Origin: Polyangia bacterium
Lineage (GTDB): Bacteria > Myxococcota_A > Polyangia > Polyangiales > Polyangiaceae
DNA length: 54,159 nt
Direction of reading: 5' to 3'
Assembly: GCA_030426145.1 (NCBI GenBank)
Contig: JAUHZF010000015.1
Coordinates: 1-54,159 of the forward strand
Shown: one piece after another, positions 42,741-50,277 of the stretch
How positions within the stretch are numbered: the first letter of the stretch is position 1
Layout: each line of letters opens with the position of its first letter
Position numbers and translations under genes: made by a program
The notes under the pieces: generated by a model
What the model was told of the DNA's origin: nothing
Databases searched by the model: none
What the model saw: only the letters and a program-made list of their open reading frames with translations

Positions 42741-43397
42741 TCACGGCGGGGGAGCTGCACCCTCGCCCGACCCGCCCTTTGCACTGGACGTTGCCGTGGG
42801 GGGCGGTGTCGTCCCGTCTGAGGTCGCATCGCCGTCGAGCGCACCCTTGCTCAGAACGAAGGTTGCCGTGCGCACCCGTGCGCCCTTTCCACCTGCGACC
42901 TGAAGCTTGGCCTCGAGGGTCTTGCCGGCCTGTTTCTCTCTGGCGGTGAACACGCCGGTCATCGCGGCGTCGGTCTCTGGCTCGGCTGGGCTCACTCCGC
43001 TGCGCACCATTTTCTGGTCTGCACGACCTCGAAGCACGAAGGCACCGAGCGCGCCCTGGCCTTGGCCGGTGACCTCACCGTCGGGGGCGATGGTGAGCTC
43101 GATCGTGCCTTGGCCGCTCGCGTCGTCACCCTTCTCCTTCTCCCACACTGGATAGGCCACCCCCTCGGGTACGCCGACCGCCCCCTTTTTTGCTTCGAAT
43201 CGCCCCGACCAGACACCTGCCCATGGGTGCGCGGTCGCGGGGGCCGATGCCGAAGACGTCGTGCTGGCCACGGGAGCGGCGCCCGTGTTCGTAGGCGCCG
43301 CCGTTGGCGACGGCTTCGGGCTCGGTTCGTCGCCCTGGCCACACCCGAGGAGTAGGCCGATGACGAGGGGACCGAAGAGCGCGGGGCGTCTCACCAT
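42741..43397 (-). CDS. Predicted lipoprotein with Ala/Pro/Thr-rich linker
   Basis: 218-residue lipoprotein (lipobox GLLLGC, Cys about 19) with a long Pro/Thr/Ala/Ser linker (about 20-60). A beta-rich body follows (AGVWSGRFEAKKG, TIELTIAPDGEVTGQGQGALG, TATFVLSKGA) resembling lipocalin-like or repeat beta-barrel extracytoplasmic proteins. It ends in a Pro/Gly/Ala tail. It diverges from the PQQ sugar dehydrogenase gene. No family is recognised. The upstream 157-base gap after the small RHH gene shows no feature I can defend. Confidence 0.72.
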   Translation of the reverse strand: MVRRPALFGPLVIGLLLGCGQGDEPSPKPSPTAAPTNTGAAPVASTTSSASAPATAHPWAGVWSGRFEAKKGAVGVPEGVAYPVWEKEKGDDASGQGTIELTIAPDGEVTGQGQGALGAFVLRGRADQKMVRSGVSPAEPETDAAMTGVFTAREKQAGKTLEAKLQVAGGKGARVRTATFVLSKGALDGDATSDGTTPPPTATSSAKGGSGEGAAPPP

Positions 43398-43467
43398 GGG
43401 CGGACTATGCGCCAGTCGGTGTCGGCGCCGCTACCCGAAGCGGCCTGGGGCCGTGTAACCTCGCGGT

Positions 43468-44799
43468 ATGGCCATGACTTCTCATCCTTCCAGTTGGCTC
43501 GCTTTGCCCGGGCTCGTATCCACGCTCGCCTTCGTGGCGGCGCTCGCGGCTCCGGGCTGCGGCGGCGACGACGAGACGAACCCGACCGGCAGCGGAGGGG
43601 GCGGCGCCACCAGCACCTCCACCGGGACCGGCGGTGAAGGCCAAGGCGGAACGGGCGCCACCGGGGGCGGCGGCGGTGGGGGCATCGTGACCGATGCCGA
43701 CTGCACGGCTCCGGCTGGTGCCGAGGGCAATCTGACCCTCACCGAGTTCGCCTCGGGGCTGGGCGTCTCCATCTTCGCCACCCACGCCGGCGATGACCGG
43801 CTCTTCGTGGCGTCCCAGACGGGGGAGATCCACGTCGTCCAGCCTGACGGCAGCAGCAGCGTGTTCCTCGACGTCGACGACGGCGATCGCGTCATCACCA
43901 ACGGTGAGCGCGGGCTACTCGGGCTCGCTTTCCACCCCGACTACGCCAACAACGGCCGCTTCTTCGTTCACTACAGCGCCAACCCTGACGGGCGAACCGT
44001 CATCGAGGAGTACCGCGTCAGCGCCAACGACCCCGACGTGGCCGACCCCACCCCGGTTCAGCTCATCCTCGAGGAGCCGCAGCCCGACACCAACCACAAT
44101 GGCGGCTCCATCGAGTTCTCGCCCTTCGACGGCTTCTTGTACATCGGCCTCGGCGATGGCGGGGGCGGCGGTGACCAGTATGACAATGGTCAGGACAAGA
44201 ACACTCGTCTGGCCACCATCCTCCGCATCGACGTCGACGGAGGTGCCCCCTACGCCATCCCGGACGGGAACATCACCGATGGGGCGGCCGAGATCTTCCA
44301 TTGGGGGCTACGCAACCCCTACCGGTTCTCCTTCGACCCATGTAGCGGCGACATCTACATCGGCGACGTAGGGCAGAACGCCTTCGAGGAGATCGACATC
44401 GCGCCCGCAGGGACCGGTCCCCTCAACTGGGGGTGGCCCATCATGGAGGGCTTCAGCTGCTACAACGCCAACAACTGCGACATGAACGGTCTCGCGCTGC
44501 CCGCCCTCGACTACCCGCATCCGATGGGCAATGAAGGGCGGTCGGTCACCGGCGGCGTGGTCTACCGCGGTTCCGGCATTCCCTGGCTCCGCGGCGCCTA
44601 CCTGTTCGCCGACTTCGTGAGCAGTGAGATCTGGATGACCCGCTGGAATGGCACCGACGCCACCCCGGCCGTCCTCATCTCCGACGACCTCTACGATAAC
44701 GGAGCCCTCTCCAACGTCGTGGCCTTCGGTCAGAACCGCGTGGGCGAAGTCTTCGTCGTCACCGCTGGCGGAACGCTCTACCGCATCGACGCCCAGTAA
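43468..44799 (+). CDS. PQQ-dependent sugar (glucose/sorbosone) dehydrogenase, exported
   Basis: 443-residue exported quinoprotein. A signal with probable lipobox (APGC, about residue 31) is followed by a long Gly/Ser/Thr linker. The catalytic beta-propeller begins near residue 90 (ITNGERGLLGLAFHPDYANN). DTNHNGGSIEFSPFDG carries the catalytic His of soluble glucose dehydrogenases; LYIGLGDGG, HWGLRNPYRFSFDP and IYIGDVGQNAFEEID complete the pattern. It oxidises aldose sugars in the periplasm with PQQ as cofactor; the exact sugar is unknown. The stop lies in the first unit of a 14-bp tandem repeat. Confidence 0.88.
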   Translation: MAMTSHPSSWLALPGLVSTLAFVAALAAPGCGGDDETNPTGSGGGGATSTSTGTGGEGQGGTGATGGGGGGGIVTDADCTAPAGAEGNLTLTEFASGLGVSIFATHAGDDRLFVASQTGEIHVVQPDGSSSVFLDVDDGDRVITNGERGLLGLAFHPDYANNGRFFVHYSANPDGRTVIEEYRVSANDPDVADPTPVQLILEEPQPDTNHNGGSIEFSPFDGFLYIGLGDGGGGGDQYDNGQDKNTRLATILRIDVDGGAPYAIPDGNITDGAAEIFHWGLRNPYRFSFDPCSGDIYIGDVGQNAFEEIDIAPAGTGPLNWGWPIMEGFSCYNANNCDMNGLALPALDYPHPMGNEGRSVTGGVVYRGSGIPWLRGAYLFADFVSSEIWMTRWNGTDATPAVLISDDLYDNGALSNVVAFGQNRVGEVFVVTAGGTLYRIDAQ

Positions 44800-44873
44800 G
44801 GCCGGCCCAGTAAGGCTGGCCCAGCAAGGCCAGCCCAGTAGCTGGCCCTCTGAGGCGGAGCCCAGTAGGTTGG
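44791..44873 (+). repeat. 14-bp GCCCAGTAAGGC tandem repeat spanning a stop codon
   Basis: Units GCCCAGTAAGGCCG (44791), GCCCAGTAAGGCTG (44805), GCCCAGCAAGGCCA (44819) and GCCCAGTAGCTGGC (44833) run head to tail, with a fifth near 44860. The first unit contains the sugar-dehydrogenase stop codon (TAA at 44797-44799). It looks like a slippage-generated duplication of the gene end. Confidence 0.65.
44814..44835 (+). terminator. Hairpin in repeat after sugar dehydrogenase
   Basis: GGCTGGCC (44814-44821) and GGCCAGCC (44828-44835) form a perfect 8-bp stem with a CAGCAA loop, 15 bases after the stop. There is no T tract, so it is a weak or Rho-assisted terminator candidate; it is created by the repeat units. 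Confidence 0.4.
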
Positions 44874-44967
44874 CCCCGCGTCGTGGGGGGCAGTAGGCCC
44901 ATGTCCTCCTCCGTCCCCGCCTTGGCCCCGGGCACCGCGGTGCGGTAGAACCCCATCACGGGGCAAC

Positions 44968-45678
44968 ATGTTCAAGCTCGCCAACTCGTTCCGCGGGGGG
45001 GTCAAGGCCGCGACGATCGCGGTCATGGCCACCCTGGTCGCACCCGCCGGTTGCGCCAAGCCCAAGCCGCCTCCTCCTCCCGAGGTGGAGCCTGAGCCCG
45101 AGCCGCCGCCTCCACCACCGCCTCCGCCGCCCAAGTGCGAAGCGCTCGATGAGGGGTGTGAGGCCGATGCGGACACGCTCCTCCCGGTCCCGGGCACCAA
45201 CCTCGTCTTCACGCCGCCTTCGGGGTGGACCTACGCGAAGCTCGAGGAGGTCACCCTGGTGCAGAAGTCGGAGGCGGGGGCGCTCATCGTCGTGGGCTCC
45301 CATCCGTGGGAGAAGGTCCCCTTCAAGCGCTTCAAGGGCCGCTCCGAATACGGGCGCACGCTGCTCGAGCAGGGCGGTCTCAAAACGCCCCGCACATTGC
45401 AGCTCAATGCGCCGCAGCAGCGAGACCAAGCGGGCGAGGTCAAGCTCGGTCAGTGGATCACGCACGACACCAAGCGGAAAGACGCCAAGGGAGAGCTTCT
45501 CTCCTTCGCCGGCCAGGCGGGGGAGCAGGAGGTCGTTGGGGTCGCCTTCGCCCCCGAGGACGACGACGAGGCCATCGGCGCCATCCTCGATGCCATCAAG
45601 ACCTTGCACACTCGCGCCGACGTGGGTGACGACGAAGGTGAAGAGGGCGACGAGGGCGAAGACGACGAGGCCAAGTGA
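44968..45678 (+). CDS. Proline-rich lipoprotein, unknown function
   Basis: 236-residue predicted lipoprotein (lipobox APAGC, Cys about 29) with a highly Pro/Glu-rich linker of about 25 residues (PPPPPEVEPEPEPP then a Pro run). The folded part (about 60-210) has beta strands LVFTPPSGWTYAKLEEVTLVQK, GALIVVGSHPWE and VVGVAFAPEDD, and it ends in an acidic Asp/Glu tail. It overlaps the next gene by GTGA, so it is translationally coupled to the pseudokinase. Family unknown. Confidence 0.75.
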   Translation: MFKLANSFRGGVKAATIAVMATLVAPAGCAKPKPPPPPEVEPEPEPPPPPPPPPPKCEALDEGCEADADTLLPVPGTNLVFTPPSGWTYAKLEEVTLVQKSEAGALIVVGSHPWEKVPFKRFKGRSEYGRTLLEQGGLKTPRTLQLNAPQQRDQAGEVKLGQWITHDTKRKDAKGELLSFAGQAGEQEVVGVAFAPEDDDEAIGAILDAIKTLHTRADVGDDEGEEGDEGEDDEAK

Positions 45679-47186
45679 CCGCCCCCCACCTCGCGCCCGG
45701 CCATGCGGTGGCGGGCAAGTACCAGGTTCAGCAGCGGCTCGGCTTCACCGGTGAGGTGGCGTCGTATCGGGCTACCGATCCTCAAGGGCGCGACATGGTG
45801 GTCAAGCTCTACGACCCGGCGATCGGGCAGCGCGCCGACGTCATGGGGCGGCTGGAGCATGTGCACGCCACGGTGTCTCAGCTCCCCGCGGGAGCGGTTC
45901 GGGTGCTCGACGCTGGCTATGACGCCGGAAGTGGCGCGCCCTTCTCGGTGAGTGAGTTCGTCGCTTGGCCGACGATGGCTCAGTGGCTGGCACGGGCTCC
46001 GCTGCAGCCGCCCACGGTCGCGCGGATTCTGCAGAGCTTGGCCCAGGTGATGGACGCCGCGCACCAAGCTCAGCTGTGTCACGGCGCCCTCAAGCCGACC
46101 AACGTCTTCGTGAGCCCGGGAGGCGAAGGCCAGGTTCGTGTGACCGACTTCGGAGCATCGGTGGTTCGCAGTACCAGCCCCACCCACGAGGCCTACGCGC
46201 AGTCGGCGCCGTGGTGGGCACCAGAGCAGCTCAATGCGTCGGCCGTGCTCGGCCCGGCGACCGACGTCTTCGCCTCGGGGCTCTTGGCTTTCTACGCGCT
46301 CACGGGCCGACCATTCTGGGTCTCTTGTCAGGCGGCGACCCCCGATCTCAAAGCGTGGCAGCAGGAGGTGATGGGTCCTCGGCCGGTGGCGAGCGCTCGG
46401 GCGCGCGAGTTCGGGGCCGTTCTCAATCCAGCCCTCGACGTCGCTTTCGAGCGGGCCCTGGCCGTTGGGCAAAGGGAGCGTCCGCATTCAGTGGGTGAGC
46501 TGGCAAATCAATTCGGGTCGCTCGCGGGTTATGCCGACGACCCCAACAACCCCACGCTCGCGCTCGATGGGGCTGCCGACGCGGCGTTGACCCCTGGTCT
46601 GCCCCCCATCCCTCTGGAGCGGAAGCGGAACCAAAGCTCTCCCATCATCCCAATCGTCATTGGGGTTGGAGCCGCCGTCGTGCTCGGAGGACTGGGCGTG
46701 GCCTACCTCTTCACACGGACGGACAGCCCTCCCGATGCGGTGGCCGATGCATCCACGGCGACCGCGACCCCGACGACAGCGGCTCCCGAGCCCTCCGATG
46801 ATAGCGACGAGCCCGCCGACAAAAAGACGGACGAGCCGGCGGCCGATACCTCGAAGGGGGAGGGCGGCTCGGCGGAGGATGCTGCCTCGGAAGAAGGAGC
46901 TGGCGGGAGCGAGACGACGGCGAAGACGGTCGAGGTGAAGATCGTCTGCGAGCCGGCTTGCCTGTCCCTTATCGTCGACGGCGAAGTGAACAAAAAGCCG
47001 GGGGAACCGCTCCAGCTCACGCCGGGCGATCACACCATCAAGCTGATGAAGCCCGGCTATGTGGTGCGCACCGAGCGGGTGAAGGTCGAGGCCGATAAGC
47101 CCATCGAGAAGACCTTCGCGCTCACCAAGCAGGCCTATCGGCCGCAAAAGAAGCGCTGCAGCAAGTTTCTCAAAAACTGCCGCTGA
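45675..47186 (+). CDS. Membrane pseudokinase with C-terminal PEGA-like domain
   Basis: 503-residue protein with a kinase-like N-terminal domain (about 10-290). The ATP-binding Lys may be kept (DMVVKLYDP), but the glycine loop is degraded (RLGFTGEVASY) and the catalytic HRD is HGA (CHGALKPTNVFV), so the catalytic Asp is absent; DFG is present (VTDFGAS). It is therefore a likely pseudokinase. A TM helix lies near 320-343, then an acidic disordered linker (about 345-420). A PEGA-like beta domain follows (VKIVCEPACLSLIVDGEVNK...LTPGDHTIKLMKPGY). GTG at 45675 overlaps the upstream lipoprotein stop. Confidence 0.82.
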   Translation: MTAPHLAPGHAVAGKYQVQQRLGFTGEVASYRATDPQGRDMVVKLYDPAIGQRADVMGRLEHVHATVSQLPAGAVRVLDAGYDAGSGAPFSVSEFVAWPTMAQWLARAPLQPPTVARILQSLAQVMDAAHQAQLCHGALKPTNVFVSPGGEGQVRVTDFGASVVRSTSPTHEAYAQSAPWWAPEQLNASAVLGPATDVFASGLLAFYALTGRPFWVSCQAATPDLKAWQQEVMGPRPVASARAREFGAVLNPALDVAFERALAVGQRERPHSVGELANQFGSLAGYADDPNNPTLALDGAADAALTPGLPPIPLERKRNQSSPIIPIVIGVGAAVVLGGLGVAYLFTRTDSPPDAVADASTATATPTTAAPEPSDDSDEPADKKTDEPAADTSKGEGGSAEDAASEEGAGGSETTAKTVEVKIVCEPACLSLIVDGEVNKKPGEPLQLTPGDHTIKLMKPGYVVRTERVKVEADKPIEKTFALTKQAYRPQKKRCSKFLKNCR

Positions 47187-47209
47187 CACGGCCGGTGCTA
47201 TGGGCAAAC

Positions 47210-47230
47210 CCCGTGTTTATGCTACACGGG
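47210..47230. promoter_or_regulatory. Inverted repeat upstream of H1-like gene
   Basis: CCCGTGT (47210-47216) and ACACGGG (47224-47230) flank a 7-base TTATGCT loop, 24 bases after the pseudokinase stop and 104 bases before the H1-like start. It may be a weak terminator or an operator; the loop contains TATGCT, which resembles a -10 element. The role cannot be decided from sequence. Confidence 0.35.
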
Positions 47231-47333
47231 AAGGGCTCGCGAATGGGCCGTCGACAGACGCACGTTCCTTTGCGTCGCTAACCTTCCCCCCAAAGCGGTT
47301 CCGGTTCGCCGCGCGAGCAAGAGAGAATGACCC

Positions 47334-47939
47334 ATGCCGAAGTTGGATCCCTTTTCCGCTCAGATCGTTCAGCTCGTTCGCGAGATGCCCGACGAGGCCA
47401 TCCTCGAGTTGGTCCGCAACAAGCTCGGCGCTGAGGACGAGGTCGTAGCGACGGCCGCCCCGGCGAGCCGCGCCAAGACCACCCGCCGCAAGAAGGCTTC
47501 CTCCAAGCGCAAGGCCTCCTCGAAGAAGAAGGCCGCTCCCAAGAAGAAGGCGACCGCGAAGAAGCGTCGCCCGAAGAAGGCGGCAGCCAAGAAGGCTGCC
47601 CCCAAGAAGAAGGCCGCTCCCAAGAAGACCGCTACGAAGAAGAAGGCGGGCAAGAAGAAGCGTGCGACCGCGAAGCGTGGCGGGGGGGACCGCCAGCGTG
47701 AGCTCGAGGTGGTGGAGCGTGCCATTCGTCAAAGCAAGGGGCTGAGCGCGAGCGAGATCGTCAAGCGCACCAAGCTCCCGCGTGCCCGCGTGTCGGCGGC
47801 TGTGCGTCAGCTCAAGGACGCCAAGCGAATCGCCCAGGGCGGCGACCGTCGCTTCGCCCGCTACGCTGCCGACGCCAAGACCGCGCTCGCGGCCAGCGAG
47901 AACGCGCGCAAGACGGCCAGCGGACCCCGGCGCAAGTAA
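47334..47939 (+). CDS. Histone H1-like Lys-rich protein with C-terminal winged-helix-like domain
   Basis: 201-residue highly basic protein. Residues 1-40 are an amphipathic helix region (FSAQIVQLVREMPDEAILELVRNKL). Residues 45-115 are a Lys/Ala/Pro/Arg tract of KKAAPKKKA type repeats like eukaryotic histone H1 tails and bacterial Hc1/AlgP-like proteins. The last 80 residues fold as a small helical domain (GLSASEIVKRTKLPRARVSAAVRQLKDAKRIAQGGDRRFARY), resembling a winged helix that reads A-B-wing order. It is probably a nucleoid-associated or transcription factor. An AGAGAG ribosome-binding site precedes ATG. Confidence 0.82.
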   Translation: MPKLDPFSAQIVQLVREMPDEAILELVRNKLGAEDEVVATAAPASRAKTTRRKKASSKRKASSKKKAAPKKKATAKKRRPKKAAAKKAAPKKKAAPKKTATKKKAGKKKRATAKRGGGDRQRELEVVERAIRQSKGLSASEIVKRTKLPRARVSAAVRQLKDAKRIAQGGDRRFARYAADAKTALAASENARKTASGPRRK

Positions 47940-47949
47940 CGCACAGGGC

Positions 47950-47977
47950 GCAGGTGTCCCCGCGAGGGGGCACCTGC
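47950..47977. terminator. Bidirectional terminator hairpin
   Basis: GCAGGTGTCCCC (47950-47961), loop GCGA, GGGGGCACCTGC (47966-47977) form a 12-bp stem with one G-T wobble. It lies 11 bases after the H1-like stop and 5 bases before the stop of the convergent Asp-box lipoprotein gene. There is no T tract, but strength and position fit a shared terminator. Confidence 0.6.
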
Positions 47978-47981
47978 TACG

Positions 47982-49442
47982 TCACGGCGGCCCGAAATGC
48001 ATGCCGCCGTCGTCGGACACAAGGGTGTAGAAGCCGCGGCGATTGCTACCCGTGACCTCGGCTGAGATCACGAGAACGATGCGGTCGCCCATGCTGAACA
48101 GAGCGCCGATCTCGAAGCGACCGCGGCCTCCCTGGCCCTCGCCGATCGCACGCGGCAGATTAAAGGTCTTCATGCCATCATTGGAGACCGCGAGGTAGAC
48201 GCCCCACCGGTCTCCGGTCGTGGCGGCCATGATCGCAACGGCGCCCATGGGGGTGGGCGTCGTTGCGATGCTTCGTTCGTGTTCGTCTTCCCAGATCTCG
48301 AATGGGGGCGATTCTGGGATGGTGCACTTGCCGTCGAGGGTGCAGCGGGCGATCTGCGGCTTCTTCGTCTTGACGTCCATCACCTCCACCGAGACGGCGT
48401 CCAACGTACAGCCGAGTCCCTCCGCCGTGTTGGGCGGCAGCGGGAAGACCCGGTGCTCGGTATCGGAGATACCGACGAGGGTCGCGGTGCTTCCTCGCGC
48501 CAGTCGGTGGAACGACCACTTTCCTTGGTCGCAATGCGCGCCGCTCGAGAGGCCCTCGGCCGCGACGGCACCACCTCCCACGCCGGGCACCATTCGAGGC
48601 GTGGTCGATAGCTCCTGGTCGGGTTGCGGCCAGGGGTAGACGGCGAGCTGATTGCCCTTCACGGCGACGAGCTGGGGCGGATGAGCATAGGGCGCCGTCA
48701 CCCAGCTTCCAGCGGGGAGGTCCTTGGTGGCGGGGCGCTCGGCCCCTGCAGGCACGGCATAGGTGAGCTTGGCGGTGCGCCCCTGGCTCACGACCATGCT
48801 CGCGAGCTCTTGTCGCAGCACGGCCGGCCATCCCACGCCCGTCGGAAGGGAGAGGTCCTTCGCGGTTTCGACCTCGGGCCCGAAGAAGGGTCCGGGCTCG
48901 GTCATGTCGCCTACGGTGGTGAGGAATTGGATGGTGGACGACTCGACCGGCCGAGGTTTGCCCTCGGCAAAATTCCCCTTCGCGGTCGTGCCGGCGACGA
49001 GGGCCATGTGGCCGTCGGTATCGGTGCCCCAGGCGGCGAACTGGGGGGCGTCGGCCTCGAGCTTCTTCCACGACTGACCGCGGTCGTCGGTCATGATCGC
49101 GTAGGTCTTGTCGAGGGCCCGACCGGTGAGAATGGCGCGCTGTCCGTCGAGCACGAAGACGTGTTCCCACTTCGTACTGCTCGGGGGGCGTCCGGGCCGC
49201 ATGCCGAGACCATTGCCGATCCCGGTCGCGACGATGTCTTCCGTGGCCTGGCCCTGCGCTTCGGGCACCACGGGCTTCTCCTTGGGCTTGTCCTCCTTCT
49301 TGCAGCTGTCGCAACCGGCGAGGCTGGACAGGAGGAGACCGAGCCCGACGATGACGGATTCAGTCGATCGCTTCGGGGTCGCGGCAGCAGCGGAAGCCAG
49401 TGGAGTAGTCGCGGTAGTCGGTGCCGTGGGCCGTAGTGGCAT
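47982..49442 (-). CDS. Asp-box (BNR/sialidase-fold) lipoprotein
   Basis: About 460-residue predicted lipoprotein. Hydrophobic VIVGLGLLLSSLAGC supplies the signal and lipobox. Three or more Asp-box motifs (TDDRGQSW, SNDGMKTF, SDDGGMHF) indicate a sialidase/BNR-type beta-propeller; no sialidase catalytic residues are assigned. The start is uncertain: no ATG, GTG or TTG lies directly before the signal sequence. The first in-frame ATG with a ribosome-binding site (GAGGGA) is at 49442, inside the 3' end of the upstream FGE-like gene, adding about 28 low-complexity residues. It converges on the H1-like gene. Confidence 0.75.
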   Translation of the reverse strand: MPLRPTAPTTATTPLASAAAATPKRSTESVIVGLGLLLSSLAGCDSCKKEDKPKEKPVVPEAQGQATEDIVATGIGNGLGMRPGRPPSSTKWEHVFVLDGQRAILTGRALDKTYAIMTDDRGQSWKKLEADAPQFAAWGTDTDGHMALVAGTTAKGNFAEGKPRPVESSTIQFLTTVGDMTEPGPFFGPEVETAKDLSLPTGVGWPAVLRQELASMVVSQGRTAKLTYAVPAGAERPATKDLPAGSWVTAPYAHPPQLVAVKGNQLAVYPWPQPDQELSTTPRMVPGVGGGAVAAEGLSSGAHCDQGKWSFHRLARGSTATLVGISDTEHRVFPLPPNTAEGLGCTLDAVSVEVMDVKTKKPQIARCTLDGKCTIPESPPFEIWEDEHERSIATTPTPMGAVAIMAATTGDRWGVYLAVSNDGMKTFNLPRAIGEGQGGRGRFEIGALFSMGDRIVLVISAEVTGSNRRGFYTLVSDDGGMHFGPP

Positions 49443-50199
49443 AGGTGCATCCCTCGCCATTGATGCGGGTGTCCATGTAAAAGCCCCCGCGGAAGGTTCC
49501 TTCGGGGTCGTCGATCCACTCGTGCAGGTTCCCCACCATGTCGAAAGCTCCGTAGGGGTTGGTGCAGCGCGAGTGATGGCCGGACCGTTCGACGGTATCC
49601 GGCATCTGGTTGATCTTGGGGAACTGCATGTTCTCGTGCCACAAGCGGTCGGGGTCGAGCCCGTAGCGGCGCGTGGCCTCCTGGACCGGGTGTCCCTTGC
49701 GACCGTCCCCGTTGCACACGCCCTCTTCCCGGTCGGCGCCATAGGGATAGGTCGTGTCGGCGGGACCGCGGCAGGTGGTCAGCCACTCGTCCGAGGTGCA
49801 GAGCCGTTTGCCGGCGGCCTGGCAAGCCGCGGCGGCGAGGTCGCCATCGATGTAGGCCTGCGGCACCGCATCCTTGGCGGCCACCGCCCGCACGATGGTG
49901 CCGCGAGGCGGGTGCTCGTAGGGCGTCCAAGCCACGGCGCTGCCGTCCTGGTCGACCCGCACGAGGCTGGCCTCCCATCGGTCGACACAGACGCGCCCCC
50001 GCACGAGGGTCATCTCGGGGGGACATGGTGACGCAGCAGCCATGGGCGTGACCACGGCGATGGCGGGACCCGCGGGCTCTGGAGGCGGCGGGGCTTCGGT
50101 TCGCGCGACCGGCGACGGCGCGACCGGAGGCGGCGGTCGTGGTGGCGTGGGCGTACAGCCCAGCCCGCAGACCGTCGCGAGGGAGAGAATGACCCGCAT
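49360..50199 (-). CDS. FGE/SUMF1-fold lipoprotein
   Basis: 279-residue predicted lipoprotein (lipobox CGLGC, Cys about 15) with a Pro-rich linker. The FGE-like domain (about 60-275) is well conserved: MTLVRGRVCVDRWEASLV, AACQAAGKRLCTSDEWLTTCRG, TNPYGAFDMVGNLHEWIDD, then FRGGFYMD and TGFRCCRD at the end. The RLCTSDEW and GNLHEW blocks are typical of FGE-sulfatase-domain proteins; catalytic copper Cys residues are not evident. ATG at 50199; GTG 18 bases upstream is possible. Its 3' end overlaps the downstream lipoprotein frame. It is divergent from the P450 gene. Confidence 0.82.
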   Translation of the reverse strand: MRVILSLATVCGLGCTPTPPRPPPPVAPSPVARTEAPPPPEPAGPAIAVVTPMAAASPCPPEMTLVRGRVCVDRWEASLVRVDQDGSAVAWTPYEHPPRGTIVRAVAAKDAVPQAYIDGDLAAAACQAAGKRLCTSDEWLTTCRGPADTTYPYGADREEGVCNGDGRKGHPVQEATRRYGLDPDRLWHENMQFPKINQMPDTVERSGHHSRCTNPYGAFDMVGNLHEWIDDPEGTFRGGFYMDTRINGEGCTYATTAHGTDYRDYSTGFRCCRDPEAID

Positions 50200-50277
50200 G
50201 CTGCGCCACGGTGCCACAGCCGAAGGCCGATGCCCATTCGCGTGCACGGTCCTCCCTGCCGACTTAGGCTGCGTCGG

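Noticed and set aside
47460..47680. Lys-codon repeats in the H1-like gene as a possible CRISPR or tandem array
   Set aside because: The repeats are in-frame AAG/GCC-rich codons encoding KKAAPKKK tails; there are no spacers of regular length.
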